From Pseudomonas yamanorum (GTDB lineage Bacteria > Pseudomonadota > Gammaproteobacteria > Pseudomonadales > Pseudomonadaceae), in the NCBI RefSeq assembly GCF_900105735.1, contig NZ_LT629793.1, forward strand, positions 1,984,001-2,048,000: a DNA stretch of 64,000 bases, in the 5' to 3' direction. Below, piece after piece: positions 25,077-32,860 of the stretch. The notes below the pieces were generated by a model, which was not told the DNA's origin, did no database searches, and was given only the letters and a program-made list of their open reading frames with translations. Each line of letters starts with the position of its first letter. The stretch's first letter is position 1. A program made the translations under genes and the position numbers.

Positions 25077-25096
25077 AATGAGATTAATTGTAATTT
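25077..25096. promoter_or_regulatory. Probable Fur box upstream of the TonB receptor
   Basis: AAATGAGATTAATTGTAATT, together with flanking TAATCTA, is an AT-rich stretch similar to the GATAATGATAATCATTATC consensus and lies about 20-35 bases before the receptor start. The receptor, piuC and ABC genes would be derepressed on iron limitation. It is an imperfect match. Confidence 0.5.
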
Positions 25097-25113
25097 AGCC
25101 TAGGTCACTCCGA

Positions 25114-27495
25114 ATGCCATTGCCTACCCCTCGCGCCCTGTCGCTGCAATCTACCCTTGCGCCGATGTTCGGCCTGCTTGCCGCCGGCAGCGTTTCTCCC
25201 ACCGCCTGGGCCGATGCGCCGGTGGCGGCGTCGAATGATTCGGTGCTGAGCCTGCCGGAAATCAAGATCGACGGTGAAGCCACTTCCGCCTTTAAAGTCG
25301 ACCGGGTGACCTCGGCAAAAATCAGCCAGCCGCTGCTGGACGCCCCGCAAAGCGTAACCATCGTCCCGCAGCAAGTGCTCAAGGAGCAAAACGCGCAGAC
25401 CTTGCAGGAAGTGTTGCGCAACGTGCCGGGCATCACCTTCATGTCCGGCGAAGGCAACCTGGGTTGGGGCGACCTGTTTTCGATTCGCGGGTTTTCCTCG
25501 GAGCAGAGCCTGACCGTCGACGGTGTGCGCGATGCCGGCCAATCGACCCGCACCGACACCTTCAACCTGCAACAGGCAGAAGTGTTCAAGGGCACCGGCT
25601 CGATCGAATCCGGCGTTTCCGCGGTAGGCGGCAGCGTCAACCTGGTGAGTAAAGAGGCACACCTGGGGGATGCCAACAAACTCTCGGCCGGCATCGGCAC
25701 CGACAGCTACCGCCGCCTCACCGGCGATTTCAACAAACAACTGAATGACACCACCGCCCTGCGCATCAACCTGATGAAACACTACAACCAGGTGGCCGAG
25801 CGTGACGACGTGGACTACGACCGCTGGGGCATTGCGACCTCCCTCGGCTTCGGCCTGGGCACCGACACGCGCCTGTTTATCGACACCTTCTACCAGAAGG
25901 ACGACAACACGCCGGACGGCGGTGTGCCGATCCAGCGCGGCACCGACGGCGACCGCATGCCCGGCGTGAAGCGTTCGAACTGGTACGGCGATTCGCACCT
26001 GTACACCCAGCAGACCAAAACCACCTCGCTGACCACCCGCTTCGAGCATGATTTCGACTGGAACGAAGCGACCCTGAAGAACCAGACCAAGTGGGAGCGC
26101 ACCGACAACTTCGCGGTGCTCTCGCCCGCGCGCTTCTTCGCTGCCAACGCCAATGGCCAGAAAACCTGCACCGGCACGCGCTGTGCGACCTTGGGCTATA
26201 CCGGTGTAGGACCAATCAGCCAAGTGCCCGGCAGCACGGTAAATGCCTACCCGGGATACGCCAACAGCGGTAACACCGCCTACGGTATTTTGCGAGGGAG
26301 CGACTTCGGCCAGTCGACGCGCTACACCATCCTCGACAACCAGACCGACTTCGCCTTCAAGCTCAATACCGGCGGGCTGGAACACGCGGTGGTCAGCGGG
26401 CTCGAGTTCTATCACGAGACCTACGGCGGCCTGAAACGCAACGCCGAAGTGCCGGCCGGCGATCTGTTCTTCGACATGAACGACCCGAACCACAGCTTTG
26501 CCAGCACCGAAGTGACCAAGGGTGAAGGCCAGCCACGCTCGGTGATCGACAACGCCGGCATCTACCTGGGTGACACCATCACCCTGAATGAACAGTGGCA
26601 AGTGCTCGGCTCCCTGCGCTACGACAACTGGCAGGCCAAAACCACCCAGCGTGGCCAAGCGTCCATCGACAGCACCGACGGTGCCGTGAGCGGCCGGGTC
26701 GGCGCGGTGTACAAGCCGTTGCCTAATGGCAGCATCTACGTGTCCTATAGCGAAGCGGCACAACCGTCAGCCCTGGGCGCGTCGACCAACAACCAGATCT
26801 ACGGCGCAGCCAGCACCAGCAACTACACCCCGGCCAAGTCGAAAACCTACGAAATCGGCACCAAGTGGGACATTGCCCACGACCTGCTGAACATCACCGC
26901 CGCGATCTTCCGCACCGAACTGGACAACTCCTGGGAATACCAGGACGGCGAAAGCGCCCCGGTACGCGCCCTCCCCGCCAAGCGCGTAGACGGTGTGGAA
27001 CTGGGCCTGCAAGGCAATATCAACCCGCGCTGGACGGTGTACAGCGGGTTCTCCGCGCTGAAAAGCACCCAAACCAAAGGTGCCAACAAAGGCGAGGAAG
27101 CCAAGAACGTTCCCGACCTGACCGCCAACCTGTGGACCACCTACGCCGTCACCGACGACCTGAGCCTGAGCTACGGCGCGCAATACGTAGGGCGCCGCCG
27201 CTACAGCGACAACAAATACGTCGGCGGCCTGAACAACAACAGCAGCTACGCCACCGGCCCGTCCGGCGTGTACGCGATCTACACCCGCGACCACGAAAAG
27301 GCCCCCGGCTACTGGCTCAACAACGTGGCTGCGCAATACAAAGTGACCAGGCAAACCACGGTCAACCTCAACCTCAACAACGTGTTCAACAAGTTCTACT
27401 ACAGCCAGATTGGCGCGTCCCTGGACGGCTTCCAGCTCTACGGCGTCCCGGGCGCCGGGCGCACGCTCACCGCCAGTGTCGACTATGAGTTTTAA
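25114..27495 (+). CDS. TonB-dependent siderophore receptor (PiuA-like)
   Basis: 793 residues. Signal peptide 1-33 (TAWA cleavage), a TonB-box-like LPEIKIDGE at about 48-56, a plug domain with QSVTIVPQQVLKEQNAQTLQE and the DVDGVRD-type region SLTVDGVRDAGQS, then a 22-strand barrel ending in aromatic Phe (TASVDYEF). It binds a ferric siderophore at the outer membrane and imports it using TonB energy. It is followed three bases after the stop by piuC, as in PiuA systems, but the siderophore cannot be told from sequence. Likely Fur-regulated through the site just upstream. Confidence 0.9.
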   Translation: MPLPTPRALSLQSTLAPMFGLLAAGSVSPTAWADAPVAASNDSVLSLPEIKIDGEATSAFKVDRVTSAKISQPLLDAPQSVTIVPQQVLKEQNAQTLQEVLRNVPGITFMSGEGNLGWGDLFSIRGFSSEQSLTVDGVRDAGQSTRTDTFNLQQAEVFKGTGSIESGVSAVGGSVNLVSKEAHLGDANKLSAGIGTDSYRRLTGDFNKQLNDTTALRINLMKHYNQVAERDDVDYDRWGIATSLGFGLGTDTRLFIDTFYQKDDNTPDGGVPIQRGTDGDRMPGVKRSNWYGDSHLYTQQTKTTSLTTRFEHDFDWNEATLKNQTKWERTDNFAVLSPARFFAANANGQKTCTGTRCATLGYTGVGPISQVPGSTVNAYPGYANSGNTAYGILRGSDFGQSTRYTILDNQTDFAFKLNTGGLEHAVVSGLEFYHETYGGLKRNAEVPAGDLFFDMNDPNHSFASTEVTKGEGQPRSVIDNAGIYLGDTITLNEQWQVLGSLRYDNWQAKTTQRGQASIDSTDGAVSGRVGAVYKPLPNGSIYVSYSEAAQPSALGASTNNQIYGAASTSNYTPAKSKTYEIGTKWDIAHDLLNITAAIFRTELDNSWEYQDGESAPVRALPAKRVDGVELGLQGNINPRWTVYSGFSALKSTQTKGANKGEEAKNVPDLTANLWTTYAVTDDLSLSYGAQYVGRRRYSDNKYVGGLNNNSSYATGPSGVYAIYTRDHEKAPGYWLNNVAAQYKVTRQTTVNLNLNNVFNKFYYSQIGASLDGFQLYGVPGAGRTLTASVDYEF

Positions 27496-27498
27496 GCC

Positions 27499-28179
27499 GT
27501 GCTGATCGAAATCCCGGCCCTACTGAATGCCGAAGAAGTCGAGGTGGCCATCGCCACCCTGCTCGATCAACCGTGGGTCGACGGCAAGGTCACCGCCGGG
27601 CAGCGCTCGGCCATGGCGAAAAACAACCGGCAGATGTCGGAAGACGACCCGGTAGCGATTCGCCTGGGTGAGCAGATTCTGTCGCGGCTGTCGGACAACG
27701 CGCTGTTCATGTCCGCCGCCCTGCCGAAGAAAATCTATCCGCCACTTTTCAACCGCTACAGCGGCGGCGAAGCCTTCGACTGGCATATCGACAATGCGAT
27801 TCGCGGCCTCAAGGGCGTGCGCGAACGGGTGCGCACCGACATCTCCGCCACCTTGTTCCTGGCCGACCCGGCCAGCTACGACGGCGGCGAACTGGTGATC
27901 CGCGACACCTTCGGCGAGCACGCGGTGAAGCTGCCCGCCGGGCATTTGCTGATTTATCCCGGCAGCAGTTTGCACAAGATCAACCCGGTCACCCGCGGCG
28001 AGCGCATCGCCAGTTTCTTCTGGATCGAAAGCCTGGTGCGCGAAGACAGCCTGCGCCAACTGCTGCTGGACATGGACGTGGCGATTCAACGCCTCACCGC
28101 GCAACACGCCGACGACCACGCGCTGCTGCAACTGAGCGGCGCCTATCACAACCTTTTGCGGCGCTGGAGCGATGTCTGA
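27499..28179 (+). CDS. piuC: PiuC, Fe(II)/2-oxoglutarate PKHD-type hydroxylase
   Basis: 226 residues from a GTG start at 27499, only three bases after the receptor stop. 2-oxoglutarate dioxygenase motifs are present: His96-x-Asp98 (FDWHIDNAI), distal His159 in [12 protein letters not shown], and Arg169 for oxoglutarate in [11 protein letters not shown]. PiuC enzymes accompany PiuA-type receptors and belong to the Fur-regulated iron group; their substrate is unsettled. The last eight bases overlap a possible earlier start of the next gene. Confidence 0.93.
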   Translation: MLIEIPALLNAEEVEVAIATLLDQPWVDGKVTAGQRSAMAKNNRQMSEDDPVAIRLGEQILSRLSDNALFMSAALPKKIYPPLFNRYSGGEAFDWHIDNAIRGLKGVRERVRTDISATLFLADPASYDGGELVIRDTFGEHAVKLPAGHLLIYPGSSLHKINPVTRGERIASFFWIESLVREDSLRQLLLDMDVAIQRLTAQHADDHALLQLSGAYHNLLRRWSDV

Positions 28180-28207
28180 TGCGCCGCCTTCACCTGGAGT
28201 TCTCGCC

Positions 28208-29323
28208 ATGCTGAAACCCCGCAACTTCCTCAAGCTGGGCGCGCTGTTTGCCGTGCTGGTCCTTGGCCACGCCGAAACCGCCGCTGCCCATGAAGTCACC
28301 GACGTACTGGACCGCAAGGTCGACGTGCCGGACCACGTGCAGCGCGTGGTGCTCGGCGAAGGCCGCTTGATTTCGGCCTTTGCGTTGCTGGACAAAGACG
28401 CGCCGTTCCAACGGATTGTCGGCTGGCAGAATGATTTGAAGCTGCTGGACGCCCACACCTATAACGCCTACGTGGCGAAATTTCCGACGGTAAAAGACAT
28501 TCCGCTAATTGGTCAGGCGTCGGAGCAAAGCGTCAGCGCCGAGGAAATCCTCTCGCTGAAACCGGACCTCGCGGTATTCAGCATTTCCGGCCACGGTCCG
28601 ACCGAACACAGCCCGGTGGCGGACGTGTTGGCCAAGGCGGGCATCGCGGTGTTGTTCGTCGACTTCCGCATCAACCCGGTGCAAGGCACCCACGCCAGCA
28701 TGACCGCCCTGGGCCAGGCCCTTGGCCGGGAAACCCAGGCCAAGGCGTTCCTCGACTTTTATGACCAGCACATCAAGGTGATCACCGACGCCGTCGCCAC
28801 CTTGCCGGCCGGCCCGCGTCCGAGCGTGTTCCTGGAATTGCTGGCCGGCGCCTGGCAGGCACCGGGCCACACCACCGGCAAGAGCGGCATGGGTGAAGTA
28901 ATCAAGCTGGTGGGCGGCCGTAACATCGCCGCCGACGTGGTGCCGGGGGCGCTGGGGGACATCAGTGTCGAGTACGCGCTGAAGGCTGATCCGGATGTGT
29001 ATGTGGCCACCGGCAATCACAAGCCTGGGTTGATTCTGGGTGCTGGCGTGAGCGAAGAAGATGCGCGTGGCGCGTTTGACGCCGTGCTGGCCCGGCCGGA
29101 GTTTGTGAACCTTCGGGCAATTCGTGAGGGTAATTCCCACGGCTTGTGGCATGACTTCTACAACTCGCCGTACAACCTGCTGGCGATTGAAGCGCTGGCC
29201 AAGTGGGTGCATCCGGAGTTGTTCGCGAAGCTGGATCCGAAGGCGACCATGGAAGCGATGAACCAGCAGTTCCTCGGCATGCCATTGCAGGGTGCCTACT
29301 GGATTGATGGCAGGGCCAAGTAA
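28208..29323 (+). CDS. Periplasmic substrate-binding protein of an iron/siderophore or corrinoid ABC importer
   Basis: 371 residues from ATG at 28208 (MLKPRNFLKLG), chosen because TGGAGT lies about ten bases upstream and a clean signal peptide (cleavage near AEAAA-HE) results; an ATG at 28172 would overlap piuC. FecB/BtuF-like fold: RVVLGEGRLISAFALLD, LKPDLAVFSISGHGP, KAGIAVLFVDFRINP and EYALKADPDVYVATG. It should deliver the ligand to the FecCD-type permease encoded downstream, though a 161-base gap holding a REPIN separates them. Substrate unknown; iron chelate is inferred from the neighbours. Confidence 0.88.
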   Translation: MLKPRNFLKLGALFAVLVLGHAETAAAHEVTDVLDRKVDVPDHVQRVVLGEGRLISAFALLDKDAPFQRIVGWQNDLKLLDAHTYNAYVAKFPTVKDIPLIGQASEQSVSAEEILSLKPDLAVFSISGHGPTEHSPVADVLAKAGIAVLFVDFRINPVQGTHASMTALGQALGRETQAKAFLDFYDQHIKVITDAVATLPAGPRPSVFLELLAGAWQAPGHTTGKSGMGEVIKLVGGRNIAADVVPGALGDISVEYALKADPDVYVATGNHKPGLILGAGVSEEDARGAFDAVLARPEFVNLRAIREGNSHGLWHDFYNSPYNLLAIEALAKWVHPELFAKLDPKATMEAMNQQFLGMPLQGAYWIDGRAK

Positions 29324-29363
29324 CTAAGGCTCACAACCCATTCCCTGCCTGGACACGGTTCCT

Positions 29364-29433
29364 GTGGGAGCTGGCTTGCCTGCGATAGCGGTGTTGGATT
29401 CACCATCGCCATCGCAGGCAAGCCAGCTCCCAC
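29364..29433. repeat. REPIN inside the ABC transporter operon
   Basis: Short doublet GTGGGAGCTGGCTTGCC ... GGCAAGCCAGCTCCCAC located between the binding-protein and permease genes. It can form a hairpin that could limit downstream transcription or stabilise the upstream message. Confidence 0.9.
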
Positions 29434-29484
29434 ACTGACCGAGTACCGACAGGGATTTTCGTCGTTTTCAAGGCTGCGAATCCA

Positions 29485-30543
29485 ATGACCACTCAAACCC
29501 TCGACCTCGCCACCGCCAGCGAAGGCTACCGCCACCTGCTGGCCCGTCGCTGCTGGCTGCTCGCCCTGCTGGGTGGCGCGCTGATGTGCGCGATCCTCGT
29601 GGACCTGGCCAGCGGCCCGTCGGGCATGGGCCTTGGCGCCCTGCTGGATGGCTTGCTGCACCCGGCCCACCTGAGCGCCACCGACCAGGTGATTATCTGG
29701 AACGTGCGCCTGCCCTACGCCTTGATGGCGGTGTTGGTCGGTTGTGCGCTGTCGCTGGCGGGCGCCGAGATGCAGGCGATCTTGAACAACCCGTTGGCCA
29801 GTCCGTTCACCCTGGGGGTTTCCTCGGCGGCGGCGTTGGGCGCGTCCCTGGTGATTGTGTTTCCGGTGACAACGCTGTGGGTGTCGGCCAATACGGCGAT
29901 TTCCATTTCGGCATTTGTGTTTGCCGCCGCCTCGGTCTTTTTGCTGCAAGCCATGTCACGCCTGCGGGGTGCCGGGGTGGAAAGCCTGGTGCTGTTCGGG
30001 ATTGCCCTGGTGTTCATTTGCAACGCGGTGGTCGCCCTGTTGCAACTGGTGGCCACCGAGGACGTGCTGCAACAACTGGTGTTCTGGACCCTGGGCAGCG
30101 TGACCCGGGCCAACTGGGACAAGCTCGGCATCCTCGCGTTTGTGGTCGCGGTGGTCATGCCCTTTTCCTTTGCTGCCGCGCCACGCCTGACCTTGTTGCG
30201 CATGGGCGAAGACCGCGCGCAAAGCTTCGGGGTCGACGTGAAACGCCTGCGGTTTTTCTCGTTGCTGCGCATCAGCCTGCTGTCGGCCACCGCTGTGGCG
30301 TTTGTAGGAACCATCGGATTTATCGGGCTGGTAGGTCCGCATATCGCGCGGATTCTGGTGGGTGAAGATCAGCGCTTCCTGCTGCCGGCCAGCGCGCTTG
30401 TCGGCGCTTTGCTGTTGTCGCTGTCCTCCATCGCCAGCAAGTTGATCATGCCCGGGGTGATCGTGCCGGTGGGCATCGTCACCGCACTGGTGGGCGTGCC
30501 GATTTTCGTGTTGCTGGTGTTCAAGCGCGGGAGGCAGTTATGA
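29485..30543 (+). CDS. FecCD-type ABC transporter permease
   Basis: 352 residues with about ten membrane helices. Family motifs: RLPYALMAVLVGCALSLAGAEMQAILNNPLASPFTLGVSSAAALGAS in the first third (shown here in part as LAGAEMQAILNNPLASPFTL), and FVGTIGFIGLVGPHIARIL near residue 280, the coupling region that contacts the ATPase. It forms the membrane channel, probably a homodimer, of a siderophore or cobalamin-type importer. Its last four bases overlap the ATPase start. Start at 29485 follows the REPIN by 50 bases, so it may have its own promoter. Confidence 0.92.
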   Translation: MTTQTLDLATASEGYRHLLARRCWLLALLGGALMCAILVDLASGPSGMGLGALLDGLLHPAHLSATDQVIIWNVRLPYALMAVLVGCALSLAGAEMQAILNNPLASPFTLGVSSAAALGASLVIVFPVTTLWVSANTAISISAFVFAAASVFLLQAMSRLRGAGVESLVLFGIALVFICNAVVALLQLVATEDVLQQLVFWTLGSVTRANWDKLGILAFVVAVVMPFSFAAAPRLTLLRMGEDRAQSFGVDVKRLRFFSLLRISLLSATAVAFVGTIGFIGLVGPHIARILVGEDQRFLLPASALVGALLLSLSSIASKLIMPGVIVPVGIVTALVGVPIFVLLVFKRGRQL

Positions 30544-31328
30544 GTAAGGGATTGTCGATTCAGAACGCCCACGTCAGTTATGGACGACGCCAGATTGTGC
30601 ATGACCTGAGCTTGCCAACCTTGGCCCACGGCAGCCTGACCGCGTTGATCGGGCCAAACGGTGCGGGCAAGTCAACGTTGCTGCGGGCGGTGGCGGGGCT
30701 GGAAAAGATGCAGGGCGTTGTCAGATTGGGTGACCTGGACCTGACGAAAATGTCCGTCGGTGAACGTGCCCGACGCGTGACCTATATGCCGCAAAACCTT
30801 CCGCCGGGGTTGAGCCTGAGCGTGATGGAAAGCGTGATCGCCGCGTTGCGGGTGGCGAATGTCGATGGCATTCCGCTTTCAAGCGACGCATGCATGCGCC
30901 AGGCCTTTGATGCGTTGCAAAGGATTGGCATCGCTCACCTGGCGGATCAGCTATTGAGCACGTTATCCGGCGGTCAGCGGCAACTGGTCAGCCTGGCGCA
31001 ACTGATTGCGCGCCGGCCACAGGTGATGCTGCTGGATGAGCCCACCAGTGCGCTGGATTTGAACTACCAGTTAAAAGTCATGGACTGCGTGCGCGGCCTG
31101 GTACGGGAACACAACCTGATCGCCGTGGTGGTGCTGCACGACATCAACCTCGCCGCGCGTTATGCCGACCATATCGCGGTGCTGCGACAAGGCCGGTTAC
31201 ATGCCTGTGGCCCAGCGGACGAAGTGCTGGATGCGGCGCTGTTTGCCGAAGTCTATGGCGTGCAGGTCCGTATCGAACGGTGTTCGCAACAGACGTTGCA
31301 GGTGTTGGTGGACGGCGCCGTAACCTGA
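30540..31328 (+). CDS. ABC transporter ATP-binding protein of the iron/siderophore importer
   Basis: 262 residues. Walker A GPNGAGKSTLL (39-49), Q-loop YMPQNLPPGLSLS, signature LSGGQRQLVSLAQLIA (ABC motif, about 142-157), Walker B VMLLDEPTSALDL and the switch His in VVVLHDINLAARYAD. It is FecE/FhuC-like. It overlaps the permease start by four bases, completing the system TonB receptor, PiuC, binding protein, permease and ATPase. Confidence 0.93.
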   Translation: MSKGLSIQNAHVSYGRRQIVHDLSLPTLAHGSLTALIGPNGAGKSTLLRAVAGLEKMQGVVRLGDLDLTKMSVGERARRVTYMPQNLPPGLSLSVMESVIAALRVANVDGIPLSSDACMRQAFDALQRIGIAHLADQLLSTLSGGQRQLVSLAQLIARRPQVMLLDEPTSALDLNYQLKVMDCVRGLVREHNLIAVVVLHDINLAARYADHIAVLRQGRLHACGPADEVLDAALFAEVYGVQVRIERCSQQTLQVLVDGAVT

Positions 31329-31333
31329 CCCCC

Positions 31334-31885
31334 CTACGGGAGGAGGGTTTCTGAAGAGATGACGGTGGCGTATTCGCCGTGGAGGTTGCCCAACGACATG
31401 GCATGTACCGCCTCCGCCGAGTGCATCTGCCCAAAAAAGTCCGGCTTGTCGAAGGTGTAGCAGGCATCTTCGATAACCCAGGTCTCAAAGCCCAGGTTGC
31501 CGGCGCTGCGGGCCGTGGCCTCCACCGAGTTATGGGTGGCCACGCCCACCAGCACCACTTGCCGAATCCCCGCCTCACGCAAACTCGCCTCCAGACCTGT
31601 CCCACAAAACGCATCCGGCACCCGCTTCTGAACCAACTGCTCACCCGTCTGCGGAATAAAGGCGTCCTGAAACTCCACCCCCGACTGCTCAGGCCAGAAC
31701 ACCGACTCCGGCGAGTGGGACAAATGCTGCACATGAATCACCGGCCAACCTTCGTGCCGCCAATGCCCCAGTAACGCCAGCATGCGCGCCTCGGCGTGCG
31801 GATTATTGCGCCGCCCCAGCCTGGGATGATGAATGCCTTTTTGCTGGTCAATCAGAATCAACGCTGCGCCCGCACGAATTTCCAT
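31334..31885 (-). CDS. Isochorismatase-fold cysteine hydrolase variant with Ser at the catalytic Cys position
   Basis: 183 residues, the usual size. Asp13 (LILIDQQKG) and Lys87 (VQKRVPDAF) are the expected members of the Asp-Lys-Cys triad, but the nucleophile position is Ser120 in GVATHNSVEATAR, where active nicotinamidase-like enzymes have Cys. I recall NSVEAT-type sequences as a recurring subfamily, so the gene looks intact rather than decayed. Convergent with the ABC ATPase gene, ending five bases from it, and divergent from the yfcG gene. Substrate unknown. Confidence 0.8.
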   Translation of the reverse strand: MEIRAGAALILIDQQKGIHHPRLGRRNNPHAEARMLALLGHWRHEGWPVIHVQHLSHSPESVFWPEQSGVEFQDAFIPQTGEQLVQKRVPDAFCGTGLEASLREAGIRQVVLVGVATHNSVEATARSAGNLGFETWVIEDACYTFDKPDFFGQMHSAEAVHAMSLGNLHGEYATVISSETLLP

Positions 31886-31981
31886 ATCGATAGACCCAAA
31901 TGTTTCATTGAATTTTCGTCACCCTAACATCACCTATACCTACAGGCATTCGCTCAAGCATTACCACCCTTGGAGAGCTTC

Positions 31982-32626
31982 ATGATCGACCTGTATTACT
32001 GGACCACCCCCAACGGTCACAAAGTGTCGTTGTTCCTGGAAGAAGCCGGTCTGCCTTACGAGGTGCACCCGATCAACATTGGTCAGGGCGAGCAGTTCAA
32101 GCCTGACTTCCTGAAAATTGCCCCCAATAACCGCATCCCGGCCATCGTCGATCAGAACCCGACCGACGGCGGCGCGCCGATTTCCCTGTTCGAATCCGGC
32201 GCGATCCTGCTGTACCTCGCGGAAAAAACCGGCAAGTTCATTCCCCAGGATCTGCGCGGTCGTCAGGAAGCATTGCAGTGGTTGTTCTGGCAGATGGGCG
32301 GCCTGGGCCCGATGGCCGGGCAGAATCACCACTTCAGCCAGTTCGCCCCGGAAAAGATTCCCTACGCGATCAAACGCTATGTGGACGAGACCGCCCGCCT
32401 GTATGGCGTGCTGGACCGGCGCCTGGCCGACCGCACGTTCGTGGCCGGCGATGAGTACAGCATTGCCGACATGGCGATCTACCCGTGGATCGTTTCCCAC
32501 AAGTGGCAGAGCCAGAAGCTGGAAGACTTCCCACATGTAGAACGCTGGTTCAACCACATCAAGCAACGCCCGGCGACGGTGCGTGCTTATGAGCTGGTGC
32601 AGAAGGTCAATCCGCCGAAATCCTGA
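31982..32626 (+). CDS. yfcG: Glutathione S-transferase, YfcG/Nu class
   Basis: 214 residues from ATG at 31982, after TTGGAGAG. The N-terminal thioredoxin domain has YYWTTPNGHKVSLFLEEAG, in which Thr-Pro-Asn marks the glutathione site of Nu-class enzymes such as E. coli YfcG; there follow APNNRIPAIVDQNP and FESGAILLYLAEKTG, with WLFWQMGGLGPMAGQNHHF in the alpha domain. These enzymes have disulphide reductase activity on glutathione-linked disulphides. Cytoplasmic. Divergent from the isochorismatase-like gene and monocistronic; a REPIN follows. Confidence 0.92.
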   Translation: MIDLYYWTTPNGHKVSLFLEEAGLPYEVHPINIGQGEQFKPDFLKIAPNNRIPAIVDQNPTDGGAPISLFESGAILLYLAEKTGKFIPQDLRGRQEALQWLFWQMGGLGPMAGQNHHFSQFAPEKIPYAIKRYVDETARLYGVLDRRLADRTFVAGDEYSIADMAIYPWIVSHKWQSQKLEDFPHVERWFNHIKQRPATVRAYELVQKVNPPKS

Positions 32627-32646
32627 AGGTAAGCCGAATCAAAAAT

Positions 32647-32732
32647 GTGGGAGCGGGCTTGCTCGCGAATGCGGTGGATCAGTCACAACTTTTTAGCTGA
32701 CACACCGCTTTCGCGAGCAAGCTCGCTCCCAC
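32647..32732. repeat. REPIN, 'GCGGGCTTGCTCGCGAA' class
   Basis: GTGGGAGCGGGCTTGCTCGC at the left and GCGAGCAAGCTCGCTCCCAC at the right, with one mismatch and an inner GCGGT/ACCGC. It lies between yfcG and quiP. Confidence 0.9.
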
Positions 32733-32860
32733 ACTGATTTGTGCCCGACTAGAAACCTTACGCAAATCCTGAAAATAAGCATCGCCTCCCGCTTGCGTCG
32801 TTTCGCCGCGCTCACTAACGTAGCGCCTTTACTGACGCTACCCCCCGCAGGAGCTTTGCC

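Noticed and set aside
25105..26763. 552-codon minus-strand frame opposite the TonB receptor
   Set aside because: Shadow of the receptor gene, which has full domain structure on the other strand.
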